Shown here: one piece after another, positions 1 through 7,741 of the stretch
Numbering within the stretch: position 1 is the first letter of the stretch
How the letters are laid out: every line of letters starts with the position of its first letter
Assembly (NCBI GenBank): GCA_034421295.1
Contig: DAOUKM010000015.1
Span: forward strand, 45,347-109,346
Reading direction: 5' to 3'
Length of the DNA: 64,000 nucleotides
Source: CAUZIR01 sp034421295
GTDB taxonomy: Bacteria > Chloroflexota > Dehalococcoidia > Lucifugimonadales > UBA2962
The notes under the pieces: generated by a model
Told to the model about the DNA's origin: nothing
The model's input: the letters and a program-made list of their open reading frames with translations, nothing else
The model's database searches: none
Program-made: the position numbers and the translations under genes

Positions 1-831
1 GTCGTTGTAGAGCAGCGCCACCTCCACGATGGTGCTTTCCCAGCGCTTTTCCATAAAGATGGGTTCGGGGTGGAGTGTCGCCCTGCCGTGGCACAGATCC
101 ACCACGAACTGCGATATACCTCCCTCATACCTGAAGTCGGCTCTCCTTGAGTCCTCCAGCAGGTTGGCGTGCATGTCACTGGAGAAGCGTATCTGGAGCC
201 CGCGGTTAAGGTATGCCATCTCCTTGAATCTTTGAGCCAAAGTTTCGAACTCGTATAGGAAGTCTCCGAAAATCTCCGGGTCAGGCGTGAACGTAACCGT
301 GGTGCCGTGCTCGTTCTCCGGGTGACCGTTGGACACCTCGAGATCGGTGACCCTCTTGCCACGGGAGAACTCCTGCCTGTGCACCTTTCCGTCCCGCCTG
401 ACCTCGATGGTCAACTCCGATGACAGGGCGTTGACTACGGAGGCCCCTACGCCATGCAGTCCCCCCGACACCGTGTAGGCCTTGCCGCCGAACTTTCCGC
501 CGGCGTGGAGCGTGGTCATCACCGTCTCGATAGCTGAAAGACCTGTAACGGGATGGCGGTCGGCCGGTATGCCGCGGCCGTCATCGCTTACCGTCACGCT
601 GCCGTCGCGGTCTATGTGAATGACGACCTGTGAGCAGAACCCGGCCATGAACTCGTCGACCGCGTTGTCCACGATCTCGTAGATCAGGTGGTGCAGTCCC
701 CGCTGGTCCGTTGAGCCGATGTACATGCCCGGACGCTTGCGAACCGCCTCCATACCCTCAAGTACCTGGATGTCCTTGGCCGAATAGATGTTGCCTGACT
801 CTCCGTTTCTGCGGTTGTTCTTCTGGGCCAT
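1..831 (-). CDS. gyrB: DNA gyrase subunit B, 5' part (runs off the window)
   Basis: Encodes the first 277 residues of the ATPase subunit of DNA gyrase; the gene continues beyond base 1. The GHKL ATP-binding elements are visible: RKRPGMYIGS near residues 31-40, YEIVDNAVDE at 51-60 with the catalytic Glu52 and Mg-binding Asn56, DDGRGIP at about 83-89, and the LHGVGASVVNALS ATP-lid glycine motif. The ATG at 831-829 has a GGAG ribosome binding site about 6 nt upstream. A well-spaced promoter lies at 868-896. The N-terminus has a short polar extension before the conserved core. GyrB rather than ParE is the likelier assignment by the sequence around the ATPase core, but the C-terminal half that would settle it is outside. 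Confidence 0.96.
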   Translation of the reverse strand, partial: MAQKNNRRNGESGNIYSAKDIQVLEGMEAVRKRPGMYIGSTDQRGLHHLIYEIVDNAVDEFMAGFCSQVVIHIDRDGSVTVSDDGRGIPADRHPVTGLSAIETVMTTLHAGGKFGGKAYTVSGGLHGVGASVVNALSSELTIEVRRDGKVHRQEFSRGKRVTDLEVSNGHPENEHGTTVTFTPDPEIFGDFLYEFETLAQRFKEMAYLNRGLQIRFSSDMHANLLEDSRRADFRYEGGISQFVVDLCHGRATLHPEPIFMEKRWESTIVEVALLYND

Positions 832-867
832 CAAGTGCTCCGGGGAAGGATTGCTGTAGGCAGCAAA

Positions 868-896
868 ATCTTACCAATTTTTGGGAAAAACATCAA
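868..896 (-). promoter_or_regulatory. gyrB promoter
   Basis: On the minus strand TTGATG (896-891), exactly 17 nt, then TAAGAT (873-868). Transcription would start near 861 and give a roughly 30-nt leader that contains the gyrB ribosome binding site. Confidence 0.65.
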
Positions 897-911
897 ACGG
901 TTTACGCGGGT

Positions 912-933
912 ATTACCGGCTGGAACCGGTAAT
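912..933. repeat. Perfect inverted repeat upstream of the gyrB promoter
   Basis: ATTACCGG, six bases (CTGGAA), then CCGGTAAT: an 8-bp perfect dyad that ends about 16 nt upstream of the gyrB -35 box. It has no T-run, so a protein-binding operator is likelier than a terminator. Confidence 0.4.
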
Positions 934-1327
934 CGGCTCGTCCGATTTACCCGTCGCGGGCATCTGGACTTCGGATCATTTGTCCCGAGGCTCGCAGCGA
1001 CCACTGCCGGACCGGCGCAGCCGCGTCCGGCTGACCATGCGCGTTCGACCATAGAGGCGCCGAGCTCGATCGAGGGGCGGTTGGGAGGATCGAAGATGGC
1101 AGGGACAGGCCTGAGAACGGCCCGAGCGTTCCGCATTGTGGTCGTGCCCCGGAGATCTGCAGCACCGTCAATGGACCCTCTCGCGACCAAGCCCGCCCAT
1201 GAAAAGCTCGGTGCCGGCGAATGTTGACCGGGTCGGGTCACTAAGGGTCTGATGCCTTGCCCGCACCCGGGGCGCCAGCTAGCATTTGCCGGATGCCACA
1301 AGGCAGATTACACGAACGGGGGCGCAA

Positions 1328-2008
1328 TTGACCGACGATCTCCATTCCCGCATCCAGCGTCGAATCGCAAACAGATCTCTTCTGAACCACCCTTTCTACA
1401 GGGCGTGGCAAGACGGCGAGTTGACGATGGATGACCTGCGCGTGTACGCGGCCCAGTACTATCATTTCGAGGCCGAGTTTCCCACCCTGCTCAGCGCCAT
1501 ACACTCTCGCTGCGGAGACCGTGGGGTGCGCCAGTCCATACTCGATAACCTGTGGGACGAAGAACACGGCCAGGCCAATCATCGAGCCCTCTGGCTCGAC
1601 TTTTGCGAAGCCGTGGGCCTTGGTCGCTCGGAGCCTGAGACCACCCGGCCTCTTCCGACCACTCAGGCCATGCTTCAGACCTACCGCACCCTGTGCCATC
1701 AGCGCACGTTCCAGGAGGGGCTCGCCGCCGTGTACGCCTATGAGGTCCAGGTGCCGGCCGTGATGGTCGAAAAGATCCGGGGTCTAAGGGACTATTTCGG
1801 CATCACGGACGAGGCCAGCCTCCGGTTCTTTGAGGTGCACAGCGTGCTTGACGAAGACCATTCTGACCGGGAGCGGGAAGGGATCCTGGAACATACCTGG
1901 GAGGAACTTGAGCCGTCCGTTGAGGCTGCTCTGCAGGAGGCCCTCGATGGCTGGTGGGGCTTCCTCGATGGTGTCATGGACTCGCGGTCTTCGCCCACCG
2001 GGAATTAG
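1328..2008 (+). CDS. CADD-family di-metal oxidase, candidate self-sacrificing p-aminobenzoate synthase
   Basis: A TenA/PqqC-fold (heme-oxygenase-like di-metal oxidase) protein that closely resembles Chlamydia CADD, including the stretch FPxxLSAIHSRC. Numbering from a possible upstream ATG at 1286, it keeps the six metal ligands (Glu92, His99, Glu153, His185, Asp189, His192) and the two residues consumed in CADD to build p-aminobenzoate, a Tyr (Tyr38, equivalent to Tyr27) and a Lys (Lys163, equivalent to Lys152). This predicts a pABA synthase that feeds folate synthesis independently of PabABC. I prefer the TTG at 1328, which has a G-rich ribosome binding site and gives 226 residues; the ATG at 1286 adds 14 poorly conserved residues. 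It stands alone, divergent from gyrB. Confidence 0.85.
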   Translation: MTDDLHSRIQRRIANRSLLNHPFYRAWQDGELTMDDLRVYAAQYYHFEAEFPTLLSAIHSRCGDRGVRQSILDNLWDEEHGQANHRALWLDFCEAVGLGRSEPETTRPLPTTQAMLQTYRTLCHQRTFQEGLAAVYAYEVQVPAVMVEKIRGLRDYFGITDEASLRFFEVHSVLDEDHSDREREGILEHTWEELEPSVEAALQEALDGWWGFLDGVMDSRSSPTGN

Positions 2009-2012
2009 ACCT

Positions 2013-2027
2013 GCCCGACCGTCGGGC
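2013..2027 (+). terminator. Hairpin just after the CADD-like gene
   Basis: GCCCGA-CCG-TCGGGC, a 6-bp stem 4 nt after the stop codon, without a U-tract. A 12-base perfect palindrome CCAGCCGGCTGG follows at 2051-2062. Either may limit read-through, but neither is a classical intrinsic terminator. Confidence 0.35.
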
Positions 2028-2076
2028 GATGCGCAGCCGGCCCCTGATCCCCAGCCGGCTGGCGTCGCCCCTCGCC

Positions 2077-2106
2077 TTGTTTTGACACGCCCGTGTGGGG
2101 TAGAGT
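2077..2106 (+). promoter_or_regulatory. Candidate promoter of the CoxL-like operon
   Basis: TTGTTT (2077-2082), 18 nt, TAGAGT (2101-2106). An exact TTGACA at 2082-2087 is only 13 nt from the same -10, so the first pairing is preferred. The leader to the ATG at 2188 would be about 75 nt. Confidence 0.4.
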
Positions 2107-2187
2107 AGCACCCCGAAACGACCCCGTTCGGCGGGGCCGTGGCCGGGCTTATGGCGGAGCCCGAGCGCCCTTGCAGAGGAGGACCCT

Positions 2188-4533
2188 ATGACCACTTCCC
2201 TGTTCGGCTCAAGTGTCAAGAGGCGCGAAGACCCGCGCCTGATTCAGGGCACGGGCCGGTACGTAGACGACATCAAGCTGCCGGGCATGCTGAATGTACA
2301 GCTGGTGCGCAGCCCGTACGCTCATGCCAGAATCGCAGGCATCGACTTTTCGGCGGCTGAGGCTCTGGAAGGGGTCGTTGCGGTCTTTACCGGAGAGCAG
2401 GTCAAGGATGAGCAGGGCTCAGTGCCCTGCGGCTGGGTCGTTCCCGATACGAAGGAGGTGGCACATCCGCCCATCGCCATCGACACGGTTCGGTTCGTCG
2501 GCGACATAGTCGCGGCCGTCGTGGCGACCTCCCCGGAGGTGGCTGCCGATGCGGCCAGGCTTGTGGACGTTGACTACGAGACACTCCCTGTGGTCGTACA
2601 CACCGGCGACGCGGCCAAGCCCGGCGCCCCACAGCTGCACAGCGACGCCCCGGGCAACGTCGCCTTCGTGTGGGAGGTCGCCGGTGGAGATGTCGAGGCG
2701 GCCGCGGGCGCGGCCGAGGTCGTGGTCGAGCAGACCATGACCAACCAGAGGCTGGTGCCCAATGCCATGGAAACTCGCGGCATCGTCTGCGATTACAACC
2801 ACGGCACCAACCAGCTCACGATGTGGACCTCGACGCAGATACCACACCTGGTGCGCCTGCTGCTGGCCCTTACCCTCGGGCATCCCGAGCACCTCATAAG
2901 GGTGATCGCGCCGGATGTCGGCGGCGGCTTCGGAAGCAAGCTGTACATGTACGCCGAGGAAGTCATTGCTGCAGTCGTGGCCAAACGAGTGAGGCGCCCG
3001 GTGAAATGGATCGAATCGCGCCAGGAGGCCTACCTGGCGACCACGCACGGCCGGGATCACCTGAGCACGGCGCGGATTGCCGGCAGCCGGGATGGAATGA
3101 TCGACGCCATCGACGTGGAGACCACCGCCAACCTGGGCGCCTACCTGTCCACCTTCGCTCCGCTCGTGCCCACCTTGCTTTACGGCCTGATGATGTCCGG
3201 ACCCTATGACCTGGCCAACGTCAGGTGCAAGGTCACAGGCGTCTACACCAACACCACTCCGGTCGATGCCTACCGCGGGGCGGGCCGTCCGGAGGCGACG
3301 TATCTCGTGGAGCGGATAGTGGACATTTTCGCCGCCGAGATAGGTATGGATCCGGCCGAGGTGAGGAGGAAGAATTTCATAGCACCGTTCGCCGACGGTC
3401 ACCCGGTCGCAACCGGGGTCGCCTACGACAGCGGTGACTACGAGCCCGCCTTCGATCGCGCGCTGGAGATGGCGGGCTACGGGGAGTTTCGCAAGGAGCA
3501 GGAGGAGGCCCGGTCCGAGGGGCGCTACCTGGGCATCGGTCTCTCCACGTACGTGGAGATCTGTGGAGGCGCTCCCTCCCACGTCGCGGTCACCCTGGGG
3601 GCGCGGGCGGGCCTCTGGGAGAGCGCCACGGTGCGTGTCAATCCTACGGGAACCGTTCGCGTGTTCACCGGCGCATCGACCCATGGTCAGGGGCACGAGA
3701 CGACCTTCGCCCAGCTGGTCGCGGCCGAGCTCGGCGTGGCAATGGAGAACGTTGAGATCGTTCACGGCGACACCGATCAGGTCCAGTTTGGGACCGGCAC
3801 GTTCGGCAGCCGCAGCGCGGCGGTCGGCGGGGGCGCCATTCACATGAGCCTGACCAAGATCAAGGAAAAGGCCAAGAAGCTGGCCGCACACCTGCTGGAG
3901 GCCGCTCCCGAGGACATCGAGTACGAGGACGGCAAACTGTTCGTTAGGGGCGCCCCGGGTGAGGCAAAGACATTCGGTGACATCGCGCTGGCGGCCCACG
4001 TTTACGCCGGCGAGCTGCCGGAGGGCATTGAGCCGGGGCTGGAGGAGACGAGCTTTTTCGATCCCAGCAACTTCACCTGGCCGTTTGGCACCCACATCGC
4101 CGTAGTCGAGGTCGACGGCGACACCGGGGAGGTCACGCCCCTCAGGTACATAGCGGTAGACGACGTGGGCAATGTGATAAACCCGATGATCGTCGAGGGC
4201 ATGGTTCACGGCGGCGCCGCCCAGGGACTCGGGCAGGCTCTCCAGGAAGAGGCCGTATACGACGACGAGGGTCAGCTTCTCACCGGCAGCATGATGGACT
4301 ATGCGGTGCCGTCGGCCGAGGATCTTCCCTCGTTCGAGGTTGACCGCACCGTCACTCCTACCTCCGTCAACCCGATGGGTGTGAAGGGAGCCGGTGAGAC
4401 CGCGACGATAGCCGGCTCTCCGGCCGTCATCAACGCGGTGGTCGACGCGCTGTCCCACATGGGAGTCAGGCACCTGGACATGCCGGCCAAGCCGGAGAGG
4501 GTCTGGCGCCTTGTAAAGGATGCGCGATCCTGA
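2188..4533 (+). CDS. CoxL-like molybdopterin-binding subunit, xanthine dehydrogenase family
   Basis: A 781-residue large subunit of a molybdenum hydroxylase. The active-site loop reads AYRGAGR (residues 361-367), the signature of form II CoxL and aldehyde/xanthine-type hydroxylases; true CO dehydrogenases carry AYxCSFR. The catalytic Glu is in GAGE (Glu737), and a glycine-rich molybdopterin contact GGGFGSK is present. Hydroxylation of an aldehyde or aromatic carbon is therefore likelier than CO oxidation. The usual FAD (CoxM) and 2Fe-2S (CoxS) genes do not flank it, so partners must be encoded elsewhere. An AGGAGG ribosome binding site precedes the ATG, and a MoxR ATPase follows after 25 nt. 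Confidence 0.9.
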   Translation: MTTSLFGSSVKRREDPRLIQGTGRYVDDIKLPGMLNVQLVRSPYAHARIAGIDFSAAEALEGVVAVFTGEQVKDEQGSVPCGWVVPDTKEVAHPPIAIDTVRFVGDIVAAVVATSPEVAADAARLVDVDYETLPVVVHTGDAAKPGAPQLHSDAPGNVAFVWEVAGGDVEAAAGAAEVVVEQTMTNQRLVPNAMETRGIVCDYNHGTNQLTMWTSTQIPHLVRLLLALTLGHPEHLIRVIAPDVGGGFGSKLYMYAEEVIAAVVAKRVRRPVKWIESRQEAYLATTHGRDHLSTARIAGSRDGMIDAIDVETTANLGAYLSTFAPLVPTLLYGLMMSGPYDLANVRCKVTGVYTNTTPVDAYRGAGRPEATYLVERIVDIFAAEIGMDPAEVRRKNFIAPFADGHPVATGVAYDSGDYEPAFDRALEMAGYGEFRKEQEEARSEGRYLGIGLSTYVEICGGAPSHVAVTLGARAGLWESATVRVNPTGTVRVFTGASTHGQGHETTFAQLVAAELGVAMENVEIVHGDTDQVQFGTGTFGSRSAAVGGGAIHMSLTKIKEKAKKLAAHLLEAAPEDIEYEDGKLFVRGAPGEAKTFGDIALAAHVYAGELPEGIEPGLEETSFFDPSNFTWPFGTHIAVVEVDGDTGEVTPLRYIAVDDVGNVINPMIVEGMVHGGAAQGLGQALQEEAVYDDEGQLLTGSMMDYAVPSAEDLPSFEVDRTVTPTSVNPMGVKGAGETATIAGSPAVINAVVDALSHMGVRHLDMPAKPERVWRLVKDARS

Positions 4534-4558
4534 GAGTCCCGGTTCTCACCGGTAGCCC

Positions 4559-5452
4559 GTGACCAGCGGCCGGCGTCGCCCGGACCCGGTTGGAGAGATC
4601 GTCCAGAGTCTCGAGGCGGCAAGTTATATAGCGGATCCGTCGATCGGTACCGCCCTGTTCATGGCGCAGCAGCTCGGCCGGCCGCTGCTGATAGAGGGCA
4701 GGGCCGGCGTTGGCAAGACCGAGATCGCTAAGGTCATGGCCGAGATCCTCCAGGCTCGCCTCATCCGGCTTCAGTGCTACGAGGGGCTCGACGTCAACAC
4801 CTCGCTGTACGAGTGGAACTATCCCCGCCAGCTCCTGCACATAAAACTGGAGGAGGGGACCGGGAAGGCGAGCCGGGACAGGGAACGGGAGATATTCGGC
4901 CGCGAGTTCCTGCTCGAACGTCCCCTCCTGGCCGCACTGTCCGAGCGGGAAAGGGCACCCGTGCTGCTGATAGATGAGATCGACAGGGCGGACGAGGAGT
5001 TCGAGGCGTTCTTGCTAGAGATTCTCTCCGACTATCAGGCGACGATCCCTGAGCTCGGTACCATCAAGGCGGTCCACATACCGCTTGTGATCCTTACCTC
5101 CAACCGAACCCGCGAGCTGTCGGACGCCCTGCGGCGGCGCTGTCTGTACCTCTGGATCGATTATCCCGAGTTCGACAAGGAGCTACGGATAGTGCGGGCC
5201 AAGGTTCCCGGAATTGGGGAGAGGCTTGCGGGTCAGGTCGTAAGGTTCGTAGAGGACGTCCGCGGTCTTGACCTGGAAAAATCTCCCGGGGTTTCCGAGA
5301 CGCTGGACTGGGCCAGGGCCATGATGATAATGAGCTACGAGAGCATCGATCGAGAGGCGGTAGAAGTCACCGTTGGCGCTCTGCTGAAGGATGCCGACGA
5401 TCTGGAGGAATTCAGATCCGGAGCGCTGGACAAGATACTTGCCAGGGTTTAA
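4559..5452 (+). CDS. MoxR/CoxD-type AAA+ ATPase
   Basis: A 297-residue AAA+ protein with Walker A GRAGVGKT (47-54), Walker B LLIDEID (Asp139-Glu140) and the sensor region around TSNRTRELSDALRRR, which contains the arginine finger. Known of the family: CoxD-type MoxR ATPases act with a VWA partner (CoxE) in maturation of molybdenum hydroxylases. Position directly after the CoxL-like gene supports that role. A CoxE-like gene exists in this window but far away (11109-12239, minus strand). The start is GTG. Confidence 0.9.
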   Translation: MTSGRRRPDPVGEIVQSLEAASYIADPSIGTALFMAQQLGRPLLIEGRAGVGKTEIAKVMAEILQARLIRLQCYEGLDVNTSLYEWNYPRQLLHIKLEEGTGKASRDREREIFGREFLLERPLLAALSERERAPVLLIDEIDRADEEFEAFLLEILSDYQATIPELGTIKAVHIPLVILTSNRTRELSDALRRRCLYLWIDYPEFDKELRIVRAKVPGIGERLAGQVVRFVEDVRGLDLEKSPGVSETLDWARAMMIMSYESIDREAVEVTVGALLKDADDLEEFRSGALDKILARV

Positions 5453-5501
5453 GCGTTAAGGTGCGATCGGGTAGGGCCGATCGAGTCACGGAGAGCTACA
5501 C

Positions 5502-7172
5502 ATGCCCAGGATGACCGGCAAAAGAGCGCTTTTGGAGATGCTGAGGGCCGAAGGCGTCGAGTACATCTTCGGAAACCCGGGCACCTCCGAGGGGGCGATC
5601 ATGGACGCCCTGGAGGATTTTCCCGATCTTCACTACGTCCTGGTTACCCAGGAGGGTGCCGGGATGGGGGCGGCCGATGCATACGCAAGGGCGACAGGAC
5701 GGCCTTCCTTCGTCAACCTGCACATCGAGACCGGCCTTGCCAACGGCATCAGCCTGCTCCACAACGCCGCCGCCGGTGGCACGCCACTGGTTCTGACTGC
5801 GGGCAACAAGGACGTCAGAAAGTTGGTGGAGGGCAGGACCCCGCTGGCCGACATGGTCAAGATCTTCACCAAGTGGAGCGTCGAGCTAACTCATCCAGAG
5901 CAGGTCCCCGCAGCCGTGCGCCGTGCATTCAACGAGGCACGGACACCCCCGACCGGACCAACGTTCATCGCCTTTTCCGCCAATTCGCTCGACGGCGAGG
6001 CGGACATGGAGATAGTGCCCAATTCCCCCGGCTATTTCGGGGTGGCCCCGGACGAGGGCGCCGTTCGGGATGCGGCGGAGCTGCTGGCCAGCGCCGACAG
6101 ACCGGTCATGCTGGTCGCCGACCGGATCGCCCAATCGGGCGCCGCCGACGAGGCGGTGCGGGTGGCCGAGATGCTGGGGGCGGAGGTGTATTCGACGCTG
6201 TATTCGGAGATGAACTTTCCGTCACGCCACCCGCTCTACAGGGGGCCTCTACGCTGGGGTTTTCCGGATGCGAAGGAGACGCTGTCCCAGGCCGATGCGG
6301 TACTTGCGGTCGGCAACGTATTCTCCGGCTACTTTTTCTTTCCAGACGAGGGTGCAAGCTCATTCGCCCGTGGCACGAAGGTAGTGCACCTGGACGCCTC
6401 CCCCAGGGAGGTGGGAAAGAGCGAACCCACCGACGTAGGGATAATCGCAGATCCCAAAGTCGGCCTGGCTCGCCTTGCCGAGGCAATCGACGCCGGTATG
6501 AGCGGCTCTGCCAGGGAGGCCGCCAAGGGCCGAGCGGAGTCGATTGCGGCCCGGACCGCGGCGGCACGAGACGCCTGGGAGGCGAGAGTCAGGGAGCGCT
6601 GGCACGGAACCCCGATGTCGCCGGAACGAATGATGGCGGAGATTGCCGCGGCCATCCCTGAAGACACGGTGATCGTGGACGACTCGGTGACAACCAGGGC
6701 GGCCGTGATGGGCGCCATAGAGTTCAAGCGTCCGGGACAGGTCTTTGGTGAGAGAGGTGGGGCGATAGGATGGGGCATCGGCGGGGGCCTGGGAGCGAAG
6801 CTGGCCAACCCCGACCGGCCCGTAGTAGCGATAGTCGGTGATGGCAGCGCGATGATGACGGTGCAGGGCTTTTACACCGCGGCGACCGAGGGCATCCCCG
6901 TCGTATACGTCATCTGCAACAACGAGGCGTATCGGGTGCTGAAGGTCAACATGGACGTGTACAAGAGCCTTGTGACGGGCCAGGACCCGCCCGTGAGCAG
7001 ATACATTGCCATGGACTTTCCGCAGCGCCTGGACCTGGCCGGCATGGCGAGGGCGATGGGGGTTCACGGCGTTCGTATCGAGGATCCACTGCAGATCGGA
7101 CCGGAGATGAGCAGGGCTCTCGCCTCCGGAAAGCCGGCGGTGCTCGATGTCATCATCGACGGCGCCCTTTAG
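5502..7172 (+). CDS. Thiamine-diphosphate enzyme, benzoylformate decarboxylase / acetolactate synthase family
   Basis: A 556-residue three-domain ThDP enzyme. The N-terminal PYR domain starts with FGNPGTSE, typical of benzoylformate decarboxylase-like proteins, with catalytic Glu51 in QEGAG. The C-terminal PP domain has the cofactor motif GDGS at 446-449 running to CNNEAY. It probably decarboxylates or carboligates a 2-oxo acid; the substrate cannot be told. There is no regulatory-subunit gene next to it, which argues against biosynthetic acetolactate synthase. The start ATG has GGAGAG upstream, and a small inverted repeat GATCGG-N6-CCGATC sits in the 49-nt gap before it. It is followed closely by a PPOX protein. 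Confidence 0.9.
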   Translation: MPRMTGKRALLEMLRAEGVEYIFGNPGTSEGAIMDALEDFPDLHYVLVTQEGAGMGAADAYARATGRPSFVNLHIETGLANGISLLHNAAAGGTPLVLTAGNKDVRKLVEGRTPLADMVKIFTKWSVELTHPEQVPAAVRRAFNEARTPPTGPTFIAFSANSLDGEADMEIVPNSPGYFGVAPDEGAVRDAAELLASADRPVMLVADRIAQSGAADEAVRVAEMLGAEVYSTLYSEMNFPSRHPLYRGPLRWGFPDAKETLSQADAVLAVGNVFSGYFFFPDEGASSFARGTKVVHLDASPREVGKSEPTDVGIIADPKVGLARLAEAIDAGMSGSAREAAKGRAESIAARTAAARDAWEARVRERWHGTPMSPERMMAEIAAAIPEDTVIVDDSVTTRAAVMGAIEFKRPGQVFGERGGAIGWGIGGGLGAKLANPDRPVVAIVGDGSAMMTVQGFYTAATEGIPVVYVICNNEAYRVLKVNMDVYKSLVTGQDPPVSRYIAMDFPQRLDLAGMARAMGVHGVRIEDPLQIGPEMSRALASGKPAVLDVIIDGAL

Positions 7173-7189
7173 GAGCCAGTCCCTTCCCC

Positions 7190-7624
7190 TTGCCAACTCA
7201 AGATGAGCTCGACCGCCTGGAGATCTTTCTTAAGCCGCCTTTGATCGCGGTGGCCGCCACGATCGGCGTCACGGGGATGCCCCAGTTGACGCCCATCTGG
7301 TACGAGTTTCGCGATGGTGCGATGCTCATGTCCGTCACCAAAGAGCGACTCAAGTACAGGAACCTGGCAAGAGACGCCAGGATGTCGGTCTGCGTTTACG
7401 ATCCCCCGCTTGCCAAGGTCTACGCGACGATCACGGGCCGTGTCGAGCTGGCCGACGATGACAGCATCTGGGAGCCCACCAGGGCGATCTGCGAGAGGTA
7501 CATGGCCCCGGATGAGGTGGAGCCATGGATGGAGGAGCTGTACGGGCAGGACCGGGTGCTGATCACCCTGCGGCCAGAGCGAATCCACCATCTCGACCTC
7601 GGTCGTATCCTGCCGGAGGGTTGA
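7190..7624 (+). CDS. PPOX-class (pyridoxamine-phosphate-oxidase fold) flavin/F420-binding protein
   Basis: A 144-residue split-barrel protein. The pattern PQLTPIWYEF followed by a strand LMSVTKERLKYRNLARDARMSVCVYDP and ATITGRVEL is characteristic of small PPOX/F420-dependent reductase family members, which bind FMN, F420 or heme and reduce small substrates. It starts with TTG 17 nt after the ThDP enzyme and is probably cotranscribed with it. An AGGAG lies 14 nt upstream, farther than usual. The cofactor cannot be assigned by eye. Confidence 0.85.
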   Translation: MPTQDELDRLEIFLKPPLIAVAATIGVTGMPQLTPIWYEFRDGAMLMSVTKERLKYRNLARDARMSVCVYDPPLAKVYATITGRVELADDDSIWEPTRAICERYMAPDEVEPWMEELYGQDRVLITLRPERIHHLDLGRILPEG

Positions 7625-7707
7625 CCCCGGAGGCCATCCGGCAGGCCTGACAGCCTCCCCAAATCCCCCGGACCGGTCGCAAGGTGCAGCGGCGGGCTCC
7701 CAGACAC

Positions 7708-7730
7708 TAGAATGACTGGAACATTTGTTT
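7708..7730 (+). promoter_or_regulatory. dinB -10 box and overlapping SOS-like operator
   Basis: A -10 hexamer TAGAAT (7708-7713) is followed at the expected transcription start by GAAC-ATTT-GTTT (7719-7730), one mismatch from the GAACN4GTTC box recognised by Gram-positive-type LexA. A site here would block transcription of dinB. A related site lies at 34436-34455. Confidence 0.55.
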
Positions 7731-7741
7731 CTGTCCGTCGA

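Larger units (their letters stand above)
832..1285. other. Long intergenic region between gyrB and the CADD-like gene
   Basis: About 450 bases with no convincing gene. It holds the gyrB promoter (868-896) and a perfect 8-bp inverted repeat (912-933). Open frames exist on both strands (for example 835-1227 plus), but they overlap each other, have unremarkable composition and look like chance frames of GC-rich DNA. A short inverted repeat TGACC-N6-GGTCA starts at 1224. I saw no DnaA boxes and no tRNA. Confidence 0.5.

Noticed and set aside
835..1227. Possible coding frame in the gyrB upstream region
   Set aside because: Frames on both strands overlap the gyrB promoter and each other, show no family resemblance and have no ribosome binding site.
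2419..4473. Long 684-codon open frame opposite the CoxL-like gene
   Set aside because: It is a mirror frame of a GC-rich gene with low-complexity His/Arg/Gly-rich translation and no recognisable domain.
7712..7741. ATG 7712 as dinB start
   Set aside because: It overlaps the -10 hexamer and would lie upstream of the transcript; Pol IV homologues begin close to the later ATG codons.
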